From Shinella zoogloeoides (GTDB lineage Bacteria; Pseudomonadota; Alphaproteobacteria; Rhizobiales; Rhizobiaceae), in contig NZ_CP131130.1 of the NCBI RefSeq assembly GCF_033705735.1, positions 186,001 to 250,000 on the forward strand: a stretch of 64,000 nt of DNA. The letters are read 5' to 3'. Made by a program: the position numbers and the translations under genes. The notes under the pieces are model-generated. The model had not been told where the DNA came from and did no database searches. It saw only the letters and a program-made list of their open reading frames with translations. Positions 9,309-17,997 of this stretch are shown one piece after another (the stretch's first letter is position 1; every line of letters starts with the position of its first letter).

Positions 9309-12300
9309 CTACTCGGCCTTGACGACCTGCATGCGGCCGGTCGCCGTGCGGGCGGAGTATTGCGGACGGTACATGTCCTCCACCTGCGCGGCCGGCAGGT
9401 CGTAGGTGCCGGGTGTCACGGCGCGTACGACATAGGCGAGCGTCACCTCGCGGTTGTCGCCTTCGCTGCGGTTGAAGGCCGCCACGAAGCGGTCGTAGCG
9501 GAACTCCGTATGCGCCGCCTCGGTCTGGCCGAGCCAGTCGAAGTTGGAAAGCTTCGCGCTGTCGACGAGGCTCGGATTGTCGATCTCGAAGCCGGCGGGC
9601 AGGAGGTCGGTGATGATGATGCGCGACGGCCAGCTATTGTGCTCCGTCACCTTCAGCACCACGACGTAGCGCTCGTTCTGCGTCGCCTCCGTGATGTTCG
9701 CCTCCTCGCCGTCGAGCGTGTAGTAGGTGCGCTCGATGGCGAAGCCGTCGCCGCCGGCCGGCAGCGGATCGGCGGGGGCCGCGACGGTGGTCAGCATGGC
9801 CGCGACCGGCTCGCCGGTGCGGTTGGCGACGGTCAGCGGATGCTCCAGCAGGGACTTGCCGGTCATCTGCGCGGCATAGCCGCCGTCGCGTGCCGCGCCG
9901 TTGATCTCCAGCTTCAGGCCCTTGTCGGCATCGCGCACGGAGCGCGCGGCGAGCAGCATCCAGGTCTGTTCCTGCGTGCTGGTCCAGCGCTTGTTATCCC
10001 ACTCCCTGGCGACGAGCTTGGTCAGGTCCGGGATGACGTCGGGAACCGGCCGGCTTTCCGCGGCGAGCGCCAGGATCGCCGCGCCGTCACGCAGCGACGA
10101 GCCGTAGTCGGTGCGCGAGAGGCTGGCATTCATGGCGGTCTCGCGCGACAGGCCGAGCGCGTTGGAGAAGATCGTCATCGAGCGCTGGGCATCGCCGTAG
10201 AGGCCGAGCGCGCCGGCGATCTGGGCGCGGGCGAGCGGCGAGGAGAACTCGGGGAGCTTCGTATCCGCATAGTAGCGCAGGTCGCTGATCGCGGCCTTGC
10301 GGTTGCGGGCGAGCACATAGAGCGCATAGGCGATCTCGTTGCCCTGGGTCGAGACGTTGACGTCGTAGGAGAGGGCGTTCTGCAGGTTGGAGAGCGCCTG
10401 CACCATGGCCTTTTCCGGCACCTCGAACTTCTGCTCGCGGGCGCGGGTCAGGAAGTCGGTGACGAAGGCGTCGAGCCAGAGGTCGCCATAGCCGGGAGAC
10501 CAGAGGCCGAAGCTGCCGGAGGAGGACTGGTTGGCGAGGACGCGATAGATGGCGTCCTGCACCCGCTTCTGCGTTTCCGTGTCCTCCGGCAGGCCGGACT
10601 GCCTGGAAAGCTCGCTCAGATAGAGGAGCGGCAGGGCGCGGCTCGTCGTCTGCTCCGTGCAGCCATAGGGATAGCGGTCGAGCGCCATCAGGAGGGCCGG
10701 AATGTCGAAGGCAGCAGCGCGCGAGACGTTGAGGCTCACCGAGGCGCCGGCAAGCTGGCTGTCGGCGAGCAACTGGTCGTCGATGGTCAGGCTCCCGTTC
10801 GCGGCGATCTCGATGGGCCGGCGCGTGGTGATGGGCATGGCGGCCGGACGCACCGGCACGTTGAGCACCTGCTCCAGCGACATGTCGGCCCCGTTCGTCA
10901 GCTTGACGGTGACGAGGCCGTCGCCGGCTTCCCCGCCGATCAGCGGCAGGGTGAGCGCGGTCTTGCCGCCGGGTTCGAGCTTCAGCATCTGGCTGGCGCC
11001 TGTCTGGTCGACCATGACCGAGGCATTGTGCGTGACCTCGACCGTATAGTCGCCGGCCGGCGCATCGGTATTGGCGATGTCGAGCCTCAGGTCCGCGCGG
11101 TCCCCGGGAGCGAGGAACTTCGGCAGGCTTGCCGTCACCACGACCGGATCGCGGATGACGACATCCTTCGACGCGCTGCCGACGCCCGTCTTCGTCCAGG
11201 CGACGGCCATGACGCGTGCGGTGCCGTTGAACTGCGGAATGTCGAAGCTGACCTTGGCGTTGCCCTCCGCGTCCAGCTTCACCGGACCGGCGAAGAAGGC
11301 GACGAGCTTTTCCTTCGGCGGGTTGCCCTGGAGCGCCCCTTCGCCGCCGTCGCCGCCGGTGCGCAGGCGCCCCGTCGTGCCGAGTGAGCCGTCGATCAGG
11401 CGGCCGTAGATGTCGCGGATCTCCATGCCGAGGCGGCGCTGGCCGAAATACCAGCCGGCCGGATCGGGCGCCTCGTAGCGGGTGAGGTTGAGGATGCCGA
11501 CATCGACGGCGGCGACCGTGATATAGGCCTCCTCATTGGCGCCGGCGCCCGCGACCTTCAGCGAAATGTCGAGCGGCTGGCGTGGCAGGGTCTTTTCCGG
11601 CACGTCGAGCGCGATGTCGAGCTTGCGCTCGGCGGGATCGACCTTCAGCCAGGTGATGCCGATGGCACGCATCGGCATGCGGCTTTCCCGGTCGGAGCCG
11701 GGGCGGAAGAGCGTCGCGGTGACGTAGGAGCCCGAGCCCCATTCCTCGGTGACCGGGATTTCCACCTCGCCGCCTTCGGCGCCGATGGTGGCGGTCTGGG
11801 TGGCGATCAGGCTTTCCGCGCCGATGGTGACGAGGAGCTGGCCGGCATGGCGCGGCGAAACCTTGAGCTTCGCCGTCTCGCCGACGGCATAGCTTTCCTT
11901 GTCGAGCGAGATTTCCAGCGCGTCGGGCGTTTCCGTCGAGCTTGCCGCGACATACCAGCCGGCATCGAACTCGATGCTGGTCGCCGGGCCTTCCGGCTCG
12001 GGGCTCTCCACTTCGAGGCGGTAGCGGCCCCAGGTGACGGGAACCGAGATGCGGCCGCCGTCGGCGGCGACGTCCAGCGTGCCGTTGGCGATCTGCGTCG
12101 TCGAGAGCACCGGCTCGTAGCGCCAGGAGCTGCCGTCGCGATACCATTGATAGTTCCGCTCGACGGAAAGCAACTTCCAGGGCAGGCCCTGCATCGCCGC
12201 CTTCGCGCCGTCCGGATCGACGGCGACGACGTGGAAGTTGGCGACGCTGTTCTCCGAAAGCTCGCCGCCAAATTCCGGCTTCACGCCGATCATCGGGCCG

Positions 12301-14765
12301 GATGCCTTGACGGGCAGCGTCAGGTTGCGTTCGACGGCGCGGCCGCCCGCTTCCTTCATGCGCAGCGTCACGCGCGCTTCGAGGCGCTGTGTGGTGGAGG
12401 GAAGGTCGGAAACGGTGAGGTCGAAGGTCGTTTTGCCCTCGTCGTCGAGCACGTCGAGGCCGTCGAGCGGGACGCGGTTTTCCTCAAGCGCTTCCTCGTC
12501 GGCAAGGCCGAAGACATAGTTCGGATAGGCGGCATCCTGGCGCGTCGGCTTCAGGGCGACGTCGCCCTCTATCTCGAGCCCGGCGCCCGGCGCGCCGTAG
12601 AGATAGCGGCCCTCGACCGTGATGGGCGCCGGCGTCTCGGCATCGACGAACTTCGCTTCGGTCTTCATGTCGAATTCGATGCGGTCCGGCACGAAGTCGT
12701 CGACGAGGAACTGCTTCTCGGCGATCGCCGTGCCCTTCGGGTCGGTATAGACCTGCATGGTCCAGGTGCCGCGCATGCTGTTTTCCATGAGCGGCAGGTC
12801 GACGGCATAGCCGCCGAGCGTCGCGCCGTCGGCCACCATGCGGCGATCCTCGACGCCGTCCGGGCGGCTGAAGACGAAGGTGAGCGGCAGCTTCTCGACG
12901 GCGTTCGATTCGATGTCGCGGGCAAGCGCTGCGACATGCACCGTCTCGCCGGCGCGGTAGATGCCGCGTTCCGTCCAGGTGAGCACGTCGATGGCGCCCG
13001 GCGCCGGGCGGCCGGTGACGCCGCGGTCGGAAAGGTCGAAGCCGGCGCGCGTCATGTCGAGGAAGACGAAGTCGCCTTCGCCCTTCTTGGCGAGGATCAC
13101 GGCGGGCGTGTTGGCGGCGGTGCCGCGGATGAGGCCGGCGGTGAAGGTGGCGCGGCCGTCGGCATCGGTCGTCGCGGTGCCGAGCACCTCGTTGTTCTTG
13201 GCGATCAGCTGCAGCTCGACGCCTTCCAGCGGGCCGGCGCTGTCGAGCGAGCGGGCGAAGACGTTGAGGCCGTCCGTGCCGGCATAGGTGGTAAGGCCGA
13301 CATCCGAGACGACGAACCATTGCGTGGCCTTGGAATCCCACTCGTTGCTGCGGCCGTTCGTTGCCGCGGCGGTCAGCACGTAGACGCCGGGCTTGCGCTC
13401 GGGCAGCGCCTCGTCGACCGGGAAGCTGGTGACGACGTCCTTGTTGAGTTCCGGCGAGATGTCGATCTTGCCCTGCCAGACGAGTTCGCCGTTGTCGTTC
13501 TCGATGCGGCTCGCCGAATAGCCGTCGAGCTGGGTGAGGAAGCGGCTGTCGGCCAGCAGCCCGGCGATGGCGCGGTCGCCGACGCGGTAGAGCTTCAGGT
13601 CGGCGCTGTCGGTGTTGACCGAGACGATGGGAATGCCGCGGCGGACGCTGCCGGGCAGCACGAAGCCGTCGCCGGTGAAGCGCACCATGGCGGTGCGGTC
13701 CTGCACGTAGATGTCGAGGTCGACCGCGGCCGCGAGCGGCTCATCGACGGAGGAGGGCAGGCCGGGGCGGAAGGCGATCTTGTAGCGCTGGCCATGCTTC
13801 AGGCCCTCCACGCAGATCTGCCGGTCCTTGGCTTCCACGGCTTTCGGCGCAGCGCCGTCGAGCGTGACGAAGGAGGCGTAGTCGGCGCCGGACTTCACCA
13901 GCGGCTCGGAGAATTCCACGCAGGCCCGCGGGCTGGCACTGTCGGAATCGATCGTGTGGCTCACCATGCGGAAGCCCTGCCGGGTCCGCAGGTTCAGATA
14001 GGCCGAGCGGACGGCGACGTCTTCCTGCTGCTCGAGGCTCGCCTTGTAGGCATTGATGCCGGCGCGGTAGCTGCCGGAAACGTCGAGCGTGTCGCCGAGC
14101 ACGGCAAGCGCCCGGGCGCGCGTCTCGGTCGTGCGCGAAAGCTGGTAGGCGTTGATCGCCGCAAGCGCCCCCTGGCCGGCGAGATAGCTGTTGTTTGTCG
14201 CCCGGCCCATGGATTCGGCCGTCTCGATCCAGAGATAATAGTCGTCCGGCGCCAGCGACAGCGCGCCGCGGAAGGCGGCGAGCGCCTGGTCGAAGCGGTC
14301 GGAGGCCGTTTCGATGCGGCCCAGCGAGGCGAGGCTTTCCGCCCCCTGGCCGACCTGGTCCGCCGGCAGGGCGAGATTGTCGCGGAAGGCGCGGGCATCG
14401 TTCAGCATGTATTCGCTGATGAAGGAGAGCGCGGGCGCGGCGCCGATATCGGCGGCATTGTCGGCCTTGACGATCTTGCCGGCGATGGCGCCCTGGAAAT
14501 GGTTGATCTGGTTGAAGTCGCTCTTCAGGAAGCACCACTTCACCTTGGGGTTATAGGTGAAGGCGCGGCATGACATGTCGTCGATGCAGTCGGTCTTGCA
14601 CTGGTCGAGCGTCACGTCCTGCACGGTGCGCAGGTCGAAGCCGAAATAGTCGCTGTTCTCGGTGGTGACGATGGTGCGGGTTTCTTCCGCATGGGCGGCC
14701 AGCGGTGGCGAGGCGACGGCCGAAAGAACAAGAGCCGTGAAACCGAAGAATGCGCGCATAGACAT
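9309..14765 (-). CDS. Bacterial alpha-2-macroglobulin with N-terminal PAN/Apple domain
   Basis: About 1,818 residues. A signal peptide ends near LAAHA-EE with no lipobox Cys, so it is predicted soluble periplasmic rather than a lipoprotein. Residues about 30-100 are a Cys-rich PAN/Apple-like domain (CKTDCIDDMSCRAFTYN..WCFLK), then a helical tetratricopeptide-like stretch, then tandem macroglobulin beta domains. The thioester motif is intact: YPYGCTEQ, with Cys at about residue 1369 (codon 10659-10661), matching the CxEQ of protease-trapping A2Ms. An SD (AGGAGGA, 14770-14776) precedes ATG 14765; ATG 14759 is an equally spaced alternative. It is co-oriented with pbpC, as in E. coli yfhM-pbpC. 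Likely role: covalent trapping of foreign proteases at the cell wall. Confidence 0.93.
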   Translation of the reverse strand: MSMRAFFGFTALVLSAVASPPLAAHAEETRTIVTTENSDYFGFDLRTVQDVTLDQCKTDCIDDMSCRAFTYNPKVKWCFLKSDFNQINHFQGAIAGKIVKADNAADIGAAPALSFISEYMLNDARAFRDNLALPADQVGQGAESLASLGRIETASDRFDQALAAFRGALSLAPDDYYLWIETAESMGRATNNSYLAGQGALAAINAYQLSRTTETRARALAVLGDTLDVSGSYRAGINAYKASLEQQEDVAVRSAYLNLRTRQGFRMVSHTIDSDSASPRACVEFSEPLVKSGADYASFVTLDGAAPKAVEAKDRQICVEGLKHGQRYKIAFRPGLPSSVDEPLAAAVDLDIYVQDRTAMVRFTGDGFVLPGSVRRGIPIVSVNTDSADLKLYRVGDRAIAGLLADSRFLTQLDGYSASRIENDNGELVWQGKIDISPELNKDVVTSFPVDEALPERKPGVYVLTAAATNGRSNEWDSKATQWFVVSDVGLTTYAGTDGLNVFARSLDSAGPLEGVELQLIAKNNEVLGTATTDADGRATFTAGLIRGTAANTPAVILAKKGEGDFVFLDMTRAGFDLSDRGVTGRPAPGAIDVLTWTERGIYRAGETVHVAALARDIESNAVEKLPLTFVFSRPDGVEDRRMVADGATLGGYAVDLPLMENSMRGTWTMQVYTDPKGTAIAEKQFLVDDFVPDRIEFDMKTEAKFVDAETPAPITVEGRYLYGAPGAGLEIEGDVALKPTRQDAAYPNYVFGLADEEALEENRVPLDGLDVLDDEGKTTFDLTVSDLPSTTQRLEARVTLRMKEAGGRAVERNLTLPVKASGPMIGVKPEFGGELSENSVANFHVVAVDPDGAKAAMQGLPWKLLSVERNYQWYRDGSSWRYEPVLSTTQIANGTLDVAADGGRISVPVTWGRYRLEVESPEPEGPATSIEFDAGWYVAASSTETPDALEISLDKESYAVGETAKLKVSPRHAGQLLVTIGAESLIATQTATIGAEGGEVEIPVTEEWGSGSYVTATLFRPGSDRESRMPMRAIGITWLKVDPAERKLDIALDVPEKTLPRQPLDISLKVAGAGANEEAYITVAAVDVGILNLTRYEAPDPAGWYFGQRRLGMEIRDIYGRLIDGSLGTTGRLRTGGDGGEGALQGNPPKEKLVAFFAGPVKLDAEGNAKVSFDIPQFNGTARVMAVAWTKTGVGSASKDVVIRDPVVVTASLPKFLAPGDRADLRLDIANTDAPAGDYTVEVTHNASVMVDQTGASQMLKLEPGGKTALTLPLIGGEAGDGLVTVKLTNGADMSLEQVLNVPVRPAAMPITTRRPIEIAANGSLTIDDQLLADSQLAGASVSLNVSRAAAFDIPALLMALDRYPYGCTEQTTSRALPLLYLSELSRQSGLPEDTETQKRVQDAIYRVLANQSSSGSFGLWSPGYGDLWLDAFVTDFLTRAREQKFEVPEKAMVQALSNLQNALSYDVNVSTQGNEIAYALYVLARNRKAAISDLRYYADTKLPEFSSPLARAQIAGALGLYGDAQRSMTIFSNALGLSRETAMNASLSRTDYGSSLRDGAAILALAAESRPVPDVIPDLTKLVAREWDNKRWTSTQEQTWMLLAARSVRDADKGLKLEINGAARDGGYAAQMTGKSLLEHPLTVANRTGEPVAAMLTTVAAPADPLPAGGDGFAIERTYYTLDGEEANITEATQNERYVVVLKVTEHNSWPSRIIITDLLPAGFEIDNPSLVDSAKLSNFDWLGQTEAAHTEFRYDRFVAAFNRSEGDNREVTLAYVVRAVTPGTYDLPAAQVEDMYRPQYSARTATGRMQVVKAE

Positions 14766-14946
14766 CAAGTCCTCCTACCGCTGCCGTCTCGTTGCCGCCA
14801 CTCTTCAGACCCCGTCCCGGCTTGTCAATCGAAAGACCGGGCGTTTCGACGGGGCATGGAAGAGGTGACGCAGGAAATCAGGGGGAAGACGTTTGAGATC
14901 CGCCGTTCAATCGCCGGAAATGCGAAATTTTTCGATCCTTGCCGCG

Positions 14947-14961
14947 TTAACCTTTTGTTAA
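14947..14961. promoter_or_regulatory. CtrA-box-like site (TTAA-N7-TTAA)
   Basis: TTAA (14947-14950), seven bases, TTAA (14958-14961) followed by CC. This matches the CtrA cell-cycle regulator consensus used in alphaproteobacteria. It lies about 180 bases upstream of the alpha-2-macroglobulin start (minus strand) and about 40 bases upstream of the Pho box described below. A 15-base AT-rich site can occur by chance, so this is only a candidate. Confidence 0.35.
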
Positions 14962-15001
14962 CCATATGAACGCAGACTGCAAAACATCGACGGGCGCTCT
15001 T

Positions 15002-15035
15002 CTGTCATATCGCTGTAACAGCGGGCGGCTAGAAC
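15002..15035 (+). promoter_or_regulatory. Pho-box promoter
   Basis: Two 7-base repeats, CTGTCAT (15002-15008) and CTGTAAC (15013-15019), are separated by 4 bases, the classic PhoB binding arrangement. A -10-like TAGAAC follows at 15030-15035, 10 bases after the second repeat; that is the spacing expected when PhoB replaces the -35 element. Predicted transcription start is near 15042, running rightward into a structured non-coding segment. Confidence 0.6.
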
Positions 15036-15041
15036 CTCGTC

Positions 15042-15156
15042 AGACACGAAAGTCGTGTTTCGCAAACGCGGTGACCACGGATGTACTGGCACCTGCGCGA
15101 AACACTTCCCCGGTCAGGCCGGGATGAGGAAGCGGGGGTTCAACCCTCGCTTTTTT
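15042..15156 (+). ncRNA. Candidate Pho-regulated small RNA with intrinsic terminator
   Basis: No convincing ORF, but dense RNA structure between the Pho-box promoter and a terminator. Visible elements: hairpin ACACGA-AAG-TCGTGT (15044-15058); a competing or longer-range pairing GTTTCGC (15057-15063) with GCGAAAC (15097-15103); hairpin CCCGG-TCAGG-CCGGG (15109-15123) inside CTTC/GAAG arms (15105-15132); and a terminator GCGGGGG-TTCAA-CCCTCGC followed by six T (15132-15156). Length is about 115 nt, typical of a trans-acting sRNA. It lies between a minus-strand gene and a plus-strand transporter whose ATG is 155 bases beyond the terminator, so it could instead be an attenuated leader of that gene. 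I do not recognise it as a named family. Confidence 0.55.
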
Positions 15157-15311
15157 CATTTGTGCGGCCGGGTTCGGCTCCCCTTTGTTGCGCAGGTTCG
15201 GGTGAAGGCGTGTTTCCGCGCCGGGCGGGAATTGCTCCGGCCCGCCGATTGCCCTACCCATGAGGCCGCAGGGCGGCCGCCTTGCGGCTCCTGCCTCTCC
15301 CGGACGGTTTC

Positions 15312-16256
15312 ATGTCTGACGTCGCCTTCAACGTCCTGCCCATCTTCGCGCTGATCCTGATCGGCTGGCTGCTGGTCCGCACCGGCTATCTCAGGGAGGA
15401 GCTGGGCGAGGGGCTCGGCGAGTTCGTCTTCCGCGTCGCCGTGCCGGTGCTGCTCTTCCGCACCATCGCGGAGGCGAATTTCTCCGGCGAATCGCCGCTG
15501 CGCATCTGGGTCGCCTATTTCGCCGGCGTCGCCTTCACCTGGACCGTCGCCCATCTCGCGGCGACGCTCGGTTTCGGGCGCGACCGGCGCATCGGCGTGC
15601 TTGCCGGGGTCTCCTCCGCCTTCGCCAACACCATCTTCATCGGCCTGCCGCTCGTCTCGCGCATCGTCGGTAACGACGGCGTGGTGGCGCTCTCCGTCCT
15701 CATCTCCGTGCATCTGCCGGTCATGATGATCGCCGGCACGGTGCTGATGGAGCGGGCCGAGCGCAAGGAGCATACGCGCGAGCCGCAAAGCTTCACGGCG
15801 CTGCTGCTCGGCATCGGCCGGAGCCTCGTGCGCAATCCGCTGGTGATCGGCCTCGTCGCCGGTGCGCTGTTCCATACCGGCGGCGTTCCGCTCTCCGGCC
15901 CGGTGAAGGTGGTGATCGACCAGCTCGCGGCCCTTGCCGCGCCGGCCGCGCTCGTCTCCATCGGCATGGCGCTCAACAAGTACAAGGTCGGCGGCAATGC
16001 CGGTATTGCGCTCGCCATGACCGGCCTCAAGCTCCTCATCCTGCCGGGCTCCGTCTATGTCGCCTGCCGGCTGCTCGGCCTTTCGCCGGAATGGACGGCG
16101 GCGATGGTGCTGACCTCTTCCGTGCCGACGGGCGTCAACGCCTGGCTGCTCGCCAACCATTTCGGCGTCGGCCACGCGCTCGCCTCCTCGACGATCACCA
16201 TGACGACGGCGTTCGGCGTCTTCACCGTTTCCTTCTGGGCCTGGCTGCTCGGCTGA
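15312..16256 (+). CDS. AEC (auxin efflux carrier) family transporter
   Basis: 314 residues from ATG 15312, with about ten hydrophobic segments in two halves. The start MSDVAFNVLPIFALILIGWLL and the PxxLFRTIA, FANTIFIGLPLV and SSVPTGVNAWLLA segments are typical of the bacterial AEC/MdcF family (pfam Mem_trans). Members export or import small organic acids; the substrate cannot be read from the sequence. An upstream in-frame TTG at 15282 would add a polar tail and is less likely. The gene stands alone: the candidate sRNA lies to the left and a bidirectional terminator separates it from the convergent cytochrome gene. Confidence 0.85.
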   Translation: MSDVAFNVLPIFALILIGWLLVRTGYLREELGEGLGEFVFRVAVPVLLFRTIAEANFSGESPLRIWVAYFAGVAFTWTVAHLAATLGFGRDRRIGVLAGVSSAFANTIFIGLPLVSRIVGNDGVVALSVLISVHLPVMMIAGTVLMERAERKEHTREPQSFTALLLGIGRSLVRNPLVIGLVAGALFHTGGVPLSGPVKVVIDQLAALAAPAALVSIGMALNKYKVGGNAGIALAMTGLKLLILPGSVYVACRLLGLSPEWTAAMVLTSSVPTGVNAWLLANHFGVGHALASSTITMTTAFGVFTVSFWAWLLG

Positions 16257-16278
16257 GATCCCCTTTCGCCGGCAACAA

Positions 16279-16304
16279 AAAACCCGGCGCGAAGGCCGGG
16301 TTTT
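16279..16304. terminator. Bidirectional intrinsic terminator
   Basis: AAAACCCGGC-GCGAAG-GCCGGGTTTT: a ten-base perfect stem with A-tract on one side and T-tract on the other, located between the convergent AEC transporter and cytochrome c genes. Confidence 0.85.
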
Positions 16305-16328
16305 CCAAATCCGTGGCTGGCGCTCTTT

Positions 16329-17075
16329 TTACTGAGCGGCCGGCTGTTCCGTCGTGGTGCCCTGCGTCGCGCCGCCCTCGGCTGGAGCTGCGCCCTCGGT
16401 CGTGGTTGCCGCGCCGCCTTCGGCCGGGGTCGCCGCGCCGTCCTGCGTTGCCGCAGCGCCGCCTTCGGTGGCCGCGCCGCCCTCAGCGGGGGCTGCGCCT
16501 TCCGTCGCGGCAGCGCCTTCGCTCGAAGCGGTCGGCAGCGGCGCGGGATTGTCGGAGAGCGTGCGCAGGTAGGCGATCAGGTTGGCACGCTCGTCGTCCT
16601 TCTTGAGGCCGGCGAAGCCCATGGCGGTGCCCGGAACGTGCTTCTTCGGTGCTTCGAGGAAGAAGTTCAGGTGGTCGAAGTCCCAGACGACCTTGTGGCC
16701 TTCGGAGAAGGTGGTCATGCCTGCGGAATAGCTGAAGCCCTCATGCGAGGCGATCGGGCGGTTGACGACGTCCCAGAGGTTGGGGCCGACCTTGTTCGGT
16801 CCGCCCTTCTCCCCGGTGTGACAGCTCGCACACTTCTTGAAGACGGTTTCGCCTGCGCCCGCGTCGGCGCTGGCGAGCAGGGTCGCGATCGGAACGGCCT
16901 TCGCGGCTTCTTCGCCGCCCGCTGCCTCGCCGCCCGTTTCCTCGGCCACGATCGCGAAGCCTTCCTTCTCGGGAGCGCCCGAATGGAAAATGCCTTCAGA
17001 AGCGATCGACACGGACATCAGTACGAAGACGGTGCCCAGAAGGGCACCCACGCCCATGTTCACATAAGAGTTCAT
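16329..17075 (-). CDS. Membrane-anchored cytochrome c (CycM-like) with low-complexity tail
   Basis: 248 residues. One N-terminal membrane segment (about 6-26) acts as an uncleaved anchor, followed by an Ala/Glu linker and a class I cytochrome c domain with the CASCH heme site (Cys82, Cys85, His86). [12 protein letters not shown] and the [10 protein letters not shown] segment, carrying the likely axial Met, follow. This resembles CycM/cytochrome c552 of rhizobia, which passes electrons from the bc1 complex to the aa3 oxidase. From about residue 187 the protein ends in about 60 residues of imperfect Glu-Gly-Ala-Ala/Ala-Pro-Ala-Glu-Gly-Gly repeats, absent from ordinary cytochromes of this type. 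Confidence 0.87.
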   Translation of the reverse strand: MNSYVNMGVGALLGTVFVLMSVSIASEGIFHSGAPEKEGFAIVAEETGGEAAGGEEAAKAVPIATLLASADAGAGETVFKKCASCHTGEKGGPNKVGPNLWDVVNRPIASHEGFSYSAGMTTFSEGHKVVWDFDHLNFFLEAPKKHVPGTAMGFAGLKKDDERANLIAYLRTLSDNPAPLPTASSEGAAATEGAAPAEGGAATEGGAAATQDGAATPAEGGAATTTEGAAPAEGGATQGTTTEQPAAQ

Positions 17076-17227
17076 CCAAACGCTCCCCTAGCAACCGGCG
17101 GACCTGACACCGGCCAGTCTTGAAATCGCGCGGAACCTATGTCTTTTGCTGCTTCGTTGCAACAGTGATTGTAGCCCCCGCACTGAGACTTATTGACACT
17201 TTTCCAGGGGGTTTTGAAGGGCCTGAG

Positions 17228-17983
17228 ATGAATCGCGCCAATTTTGACAAGAGCCTCGTCCTCATTCCCGCGCGCATGGCCTCGACCCGGCTTCCCGGCA
17301 AGCCGCTCGCCGACATTGCGGGCCTGCCGATGATCGTGCAGGTTGCGCGCCGGGCCGCCGCGGCCGATGTCGGCCGTGTCGTCGTCGCCGTCGATCACCA
17401 GGACATCTTCGACGCCGTCGTCGCGGCGGGCTTTGCCGCGGTGATGACCCGGGTCGACCACCAGTCCGGCTCCGACCGCATCCACGAGGCGCTGACCAAG
17501 AGTGACCCGGAAGGCCGCGCCGAGTTCGTCATCAACGTCCAGGGCGACCTGCCGACCATCGACCCGGAAACCATCCGCGCCGCCCTGCGCCCGCTGGAGA
17601 ACGCCGCGACCGATATCGCGACGCTGACGACCGAGATCAGCGACGAGCACGAGAAGACCAATCCCAACGTGGTCAAGATCGTCGGCTCGCCTGTCGGCGA
17701 AAGCCGCCTGCGCGCCCTCTATTTCACGCGCGCGACCGCGCCCTACGGCAACGGCCCGCTCTACCACCACATCGGCCTTTATGCCTATCGCCGCAAGGCG
17801 CTGGAGACCTTCGTGACGCTGCCGCCCTCGACGCTGGAAAGGCGGGAATCGCTGGAGCAGCTTCGGGCGCTGGAGGCCGGCATGCGCATCGACGCGGAGA
17901 TCGTTGACACCGTTCCGCTCGGTGTCGATACTCCCGCGGACCTCGAAAAGGCCCGCGCGATGCTCGCCGCCCATCCCATCTGA
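17228..17983 (+). CDS. kdsB: 3-deoxy-manno-octulosonate cytidylyltransferase
   Basis: Activates KDO as CMP-KDO for lipopolysaccharide inner-core synthesis in the cytosol. 251 residues from ATG 17228. The N-terminal [21 protein letters not shown] nucleotide-binding motif, [13 protein letters not shown], the [12 protein letters not shown] metal/nucleotide segment and [14 protein letters not shown] are diagnostic. It is divergent from the cytochrome c gene and is followed after 14 bases by pheA in the same orientation, the usual rhizobial kdsB-pheA order. Confidence 0.95.
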   Translation: MNRANFDKSLVLIPARMASTRLPGKPLADIAGLPMIVQVARRAAAADVGRVVVAVDHQDIFDAVVAAGFAAVMTRVDHQSGSDRIHEALTKSDPEGRAEFVINVQGDLPTIDPETIRAALRPLENAATDIATLTTEISDEHEKTNPNVVKIVGSPVGESRLRALYFTRATAPYGNGPLYHHIGLYAYRRKALETFVTLPPSTLERRESLEQLRALEAGMRIDAEIVDTVPLGVDTPADLEKARAMLAAHPI

Positions 17984-17997
17984 CACGGATACCTGCC

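Noticed and set aside
11847..14573. 908-codon plus-strand open frame across the alpha-2-macroglobulin gene
   Set aside because: Antisense shadow of a strongly supported gene; no domain signal and composition biased to Arg, Gly and Asp.
16370..16550. Tandem repeat DNA in the cytochrome tail as a mobile element
   Set aside because: The repetition is codon-level Ala/Gly/Glu coding sequence in frame with the heme domain, without inverted ends.
17193..17198. TTGACA as a -35 box for kdsB
   Set aside because: No acceptable -10 element at 16-18 bases; not reported as a promoter.
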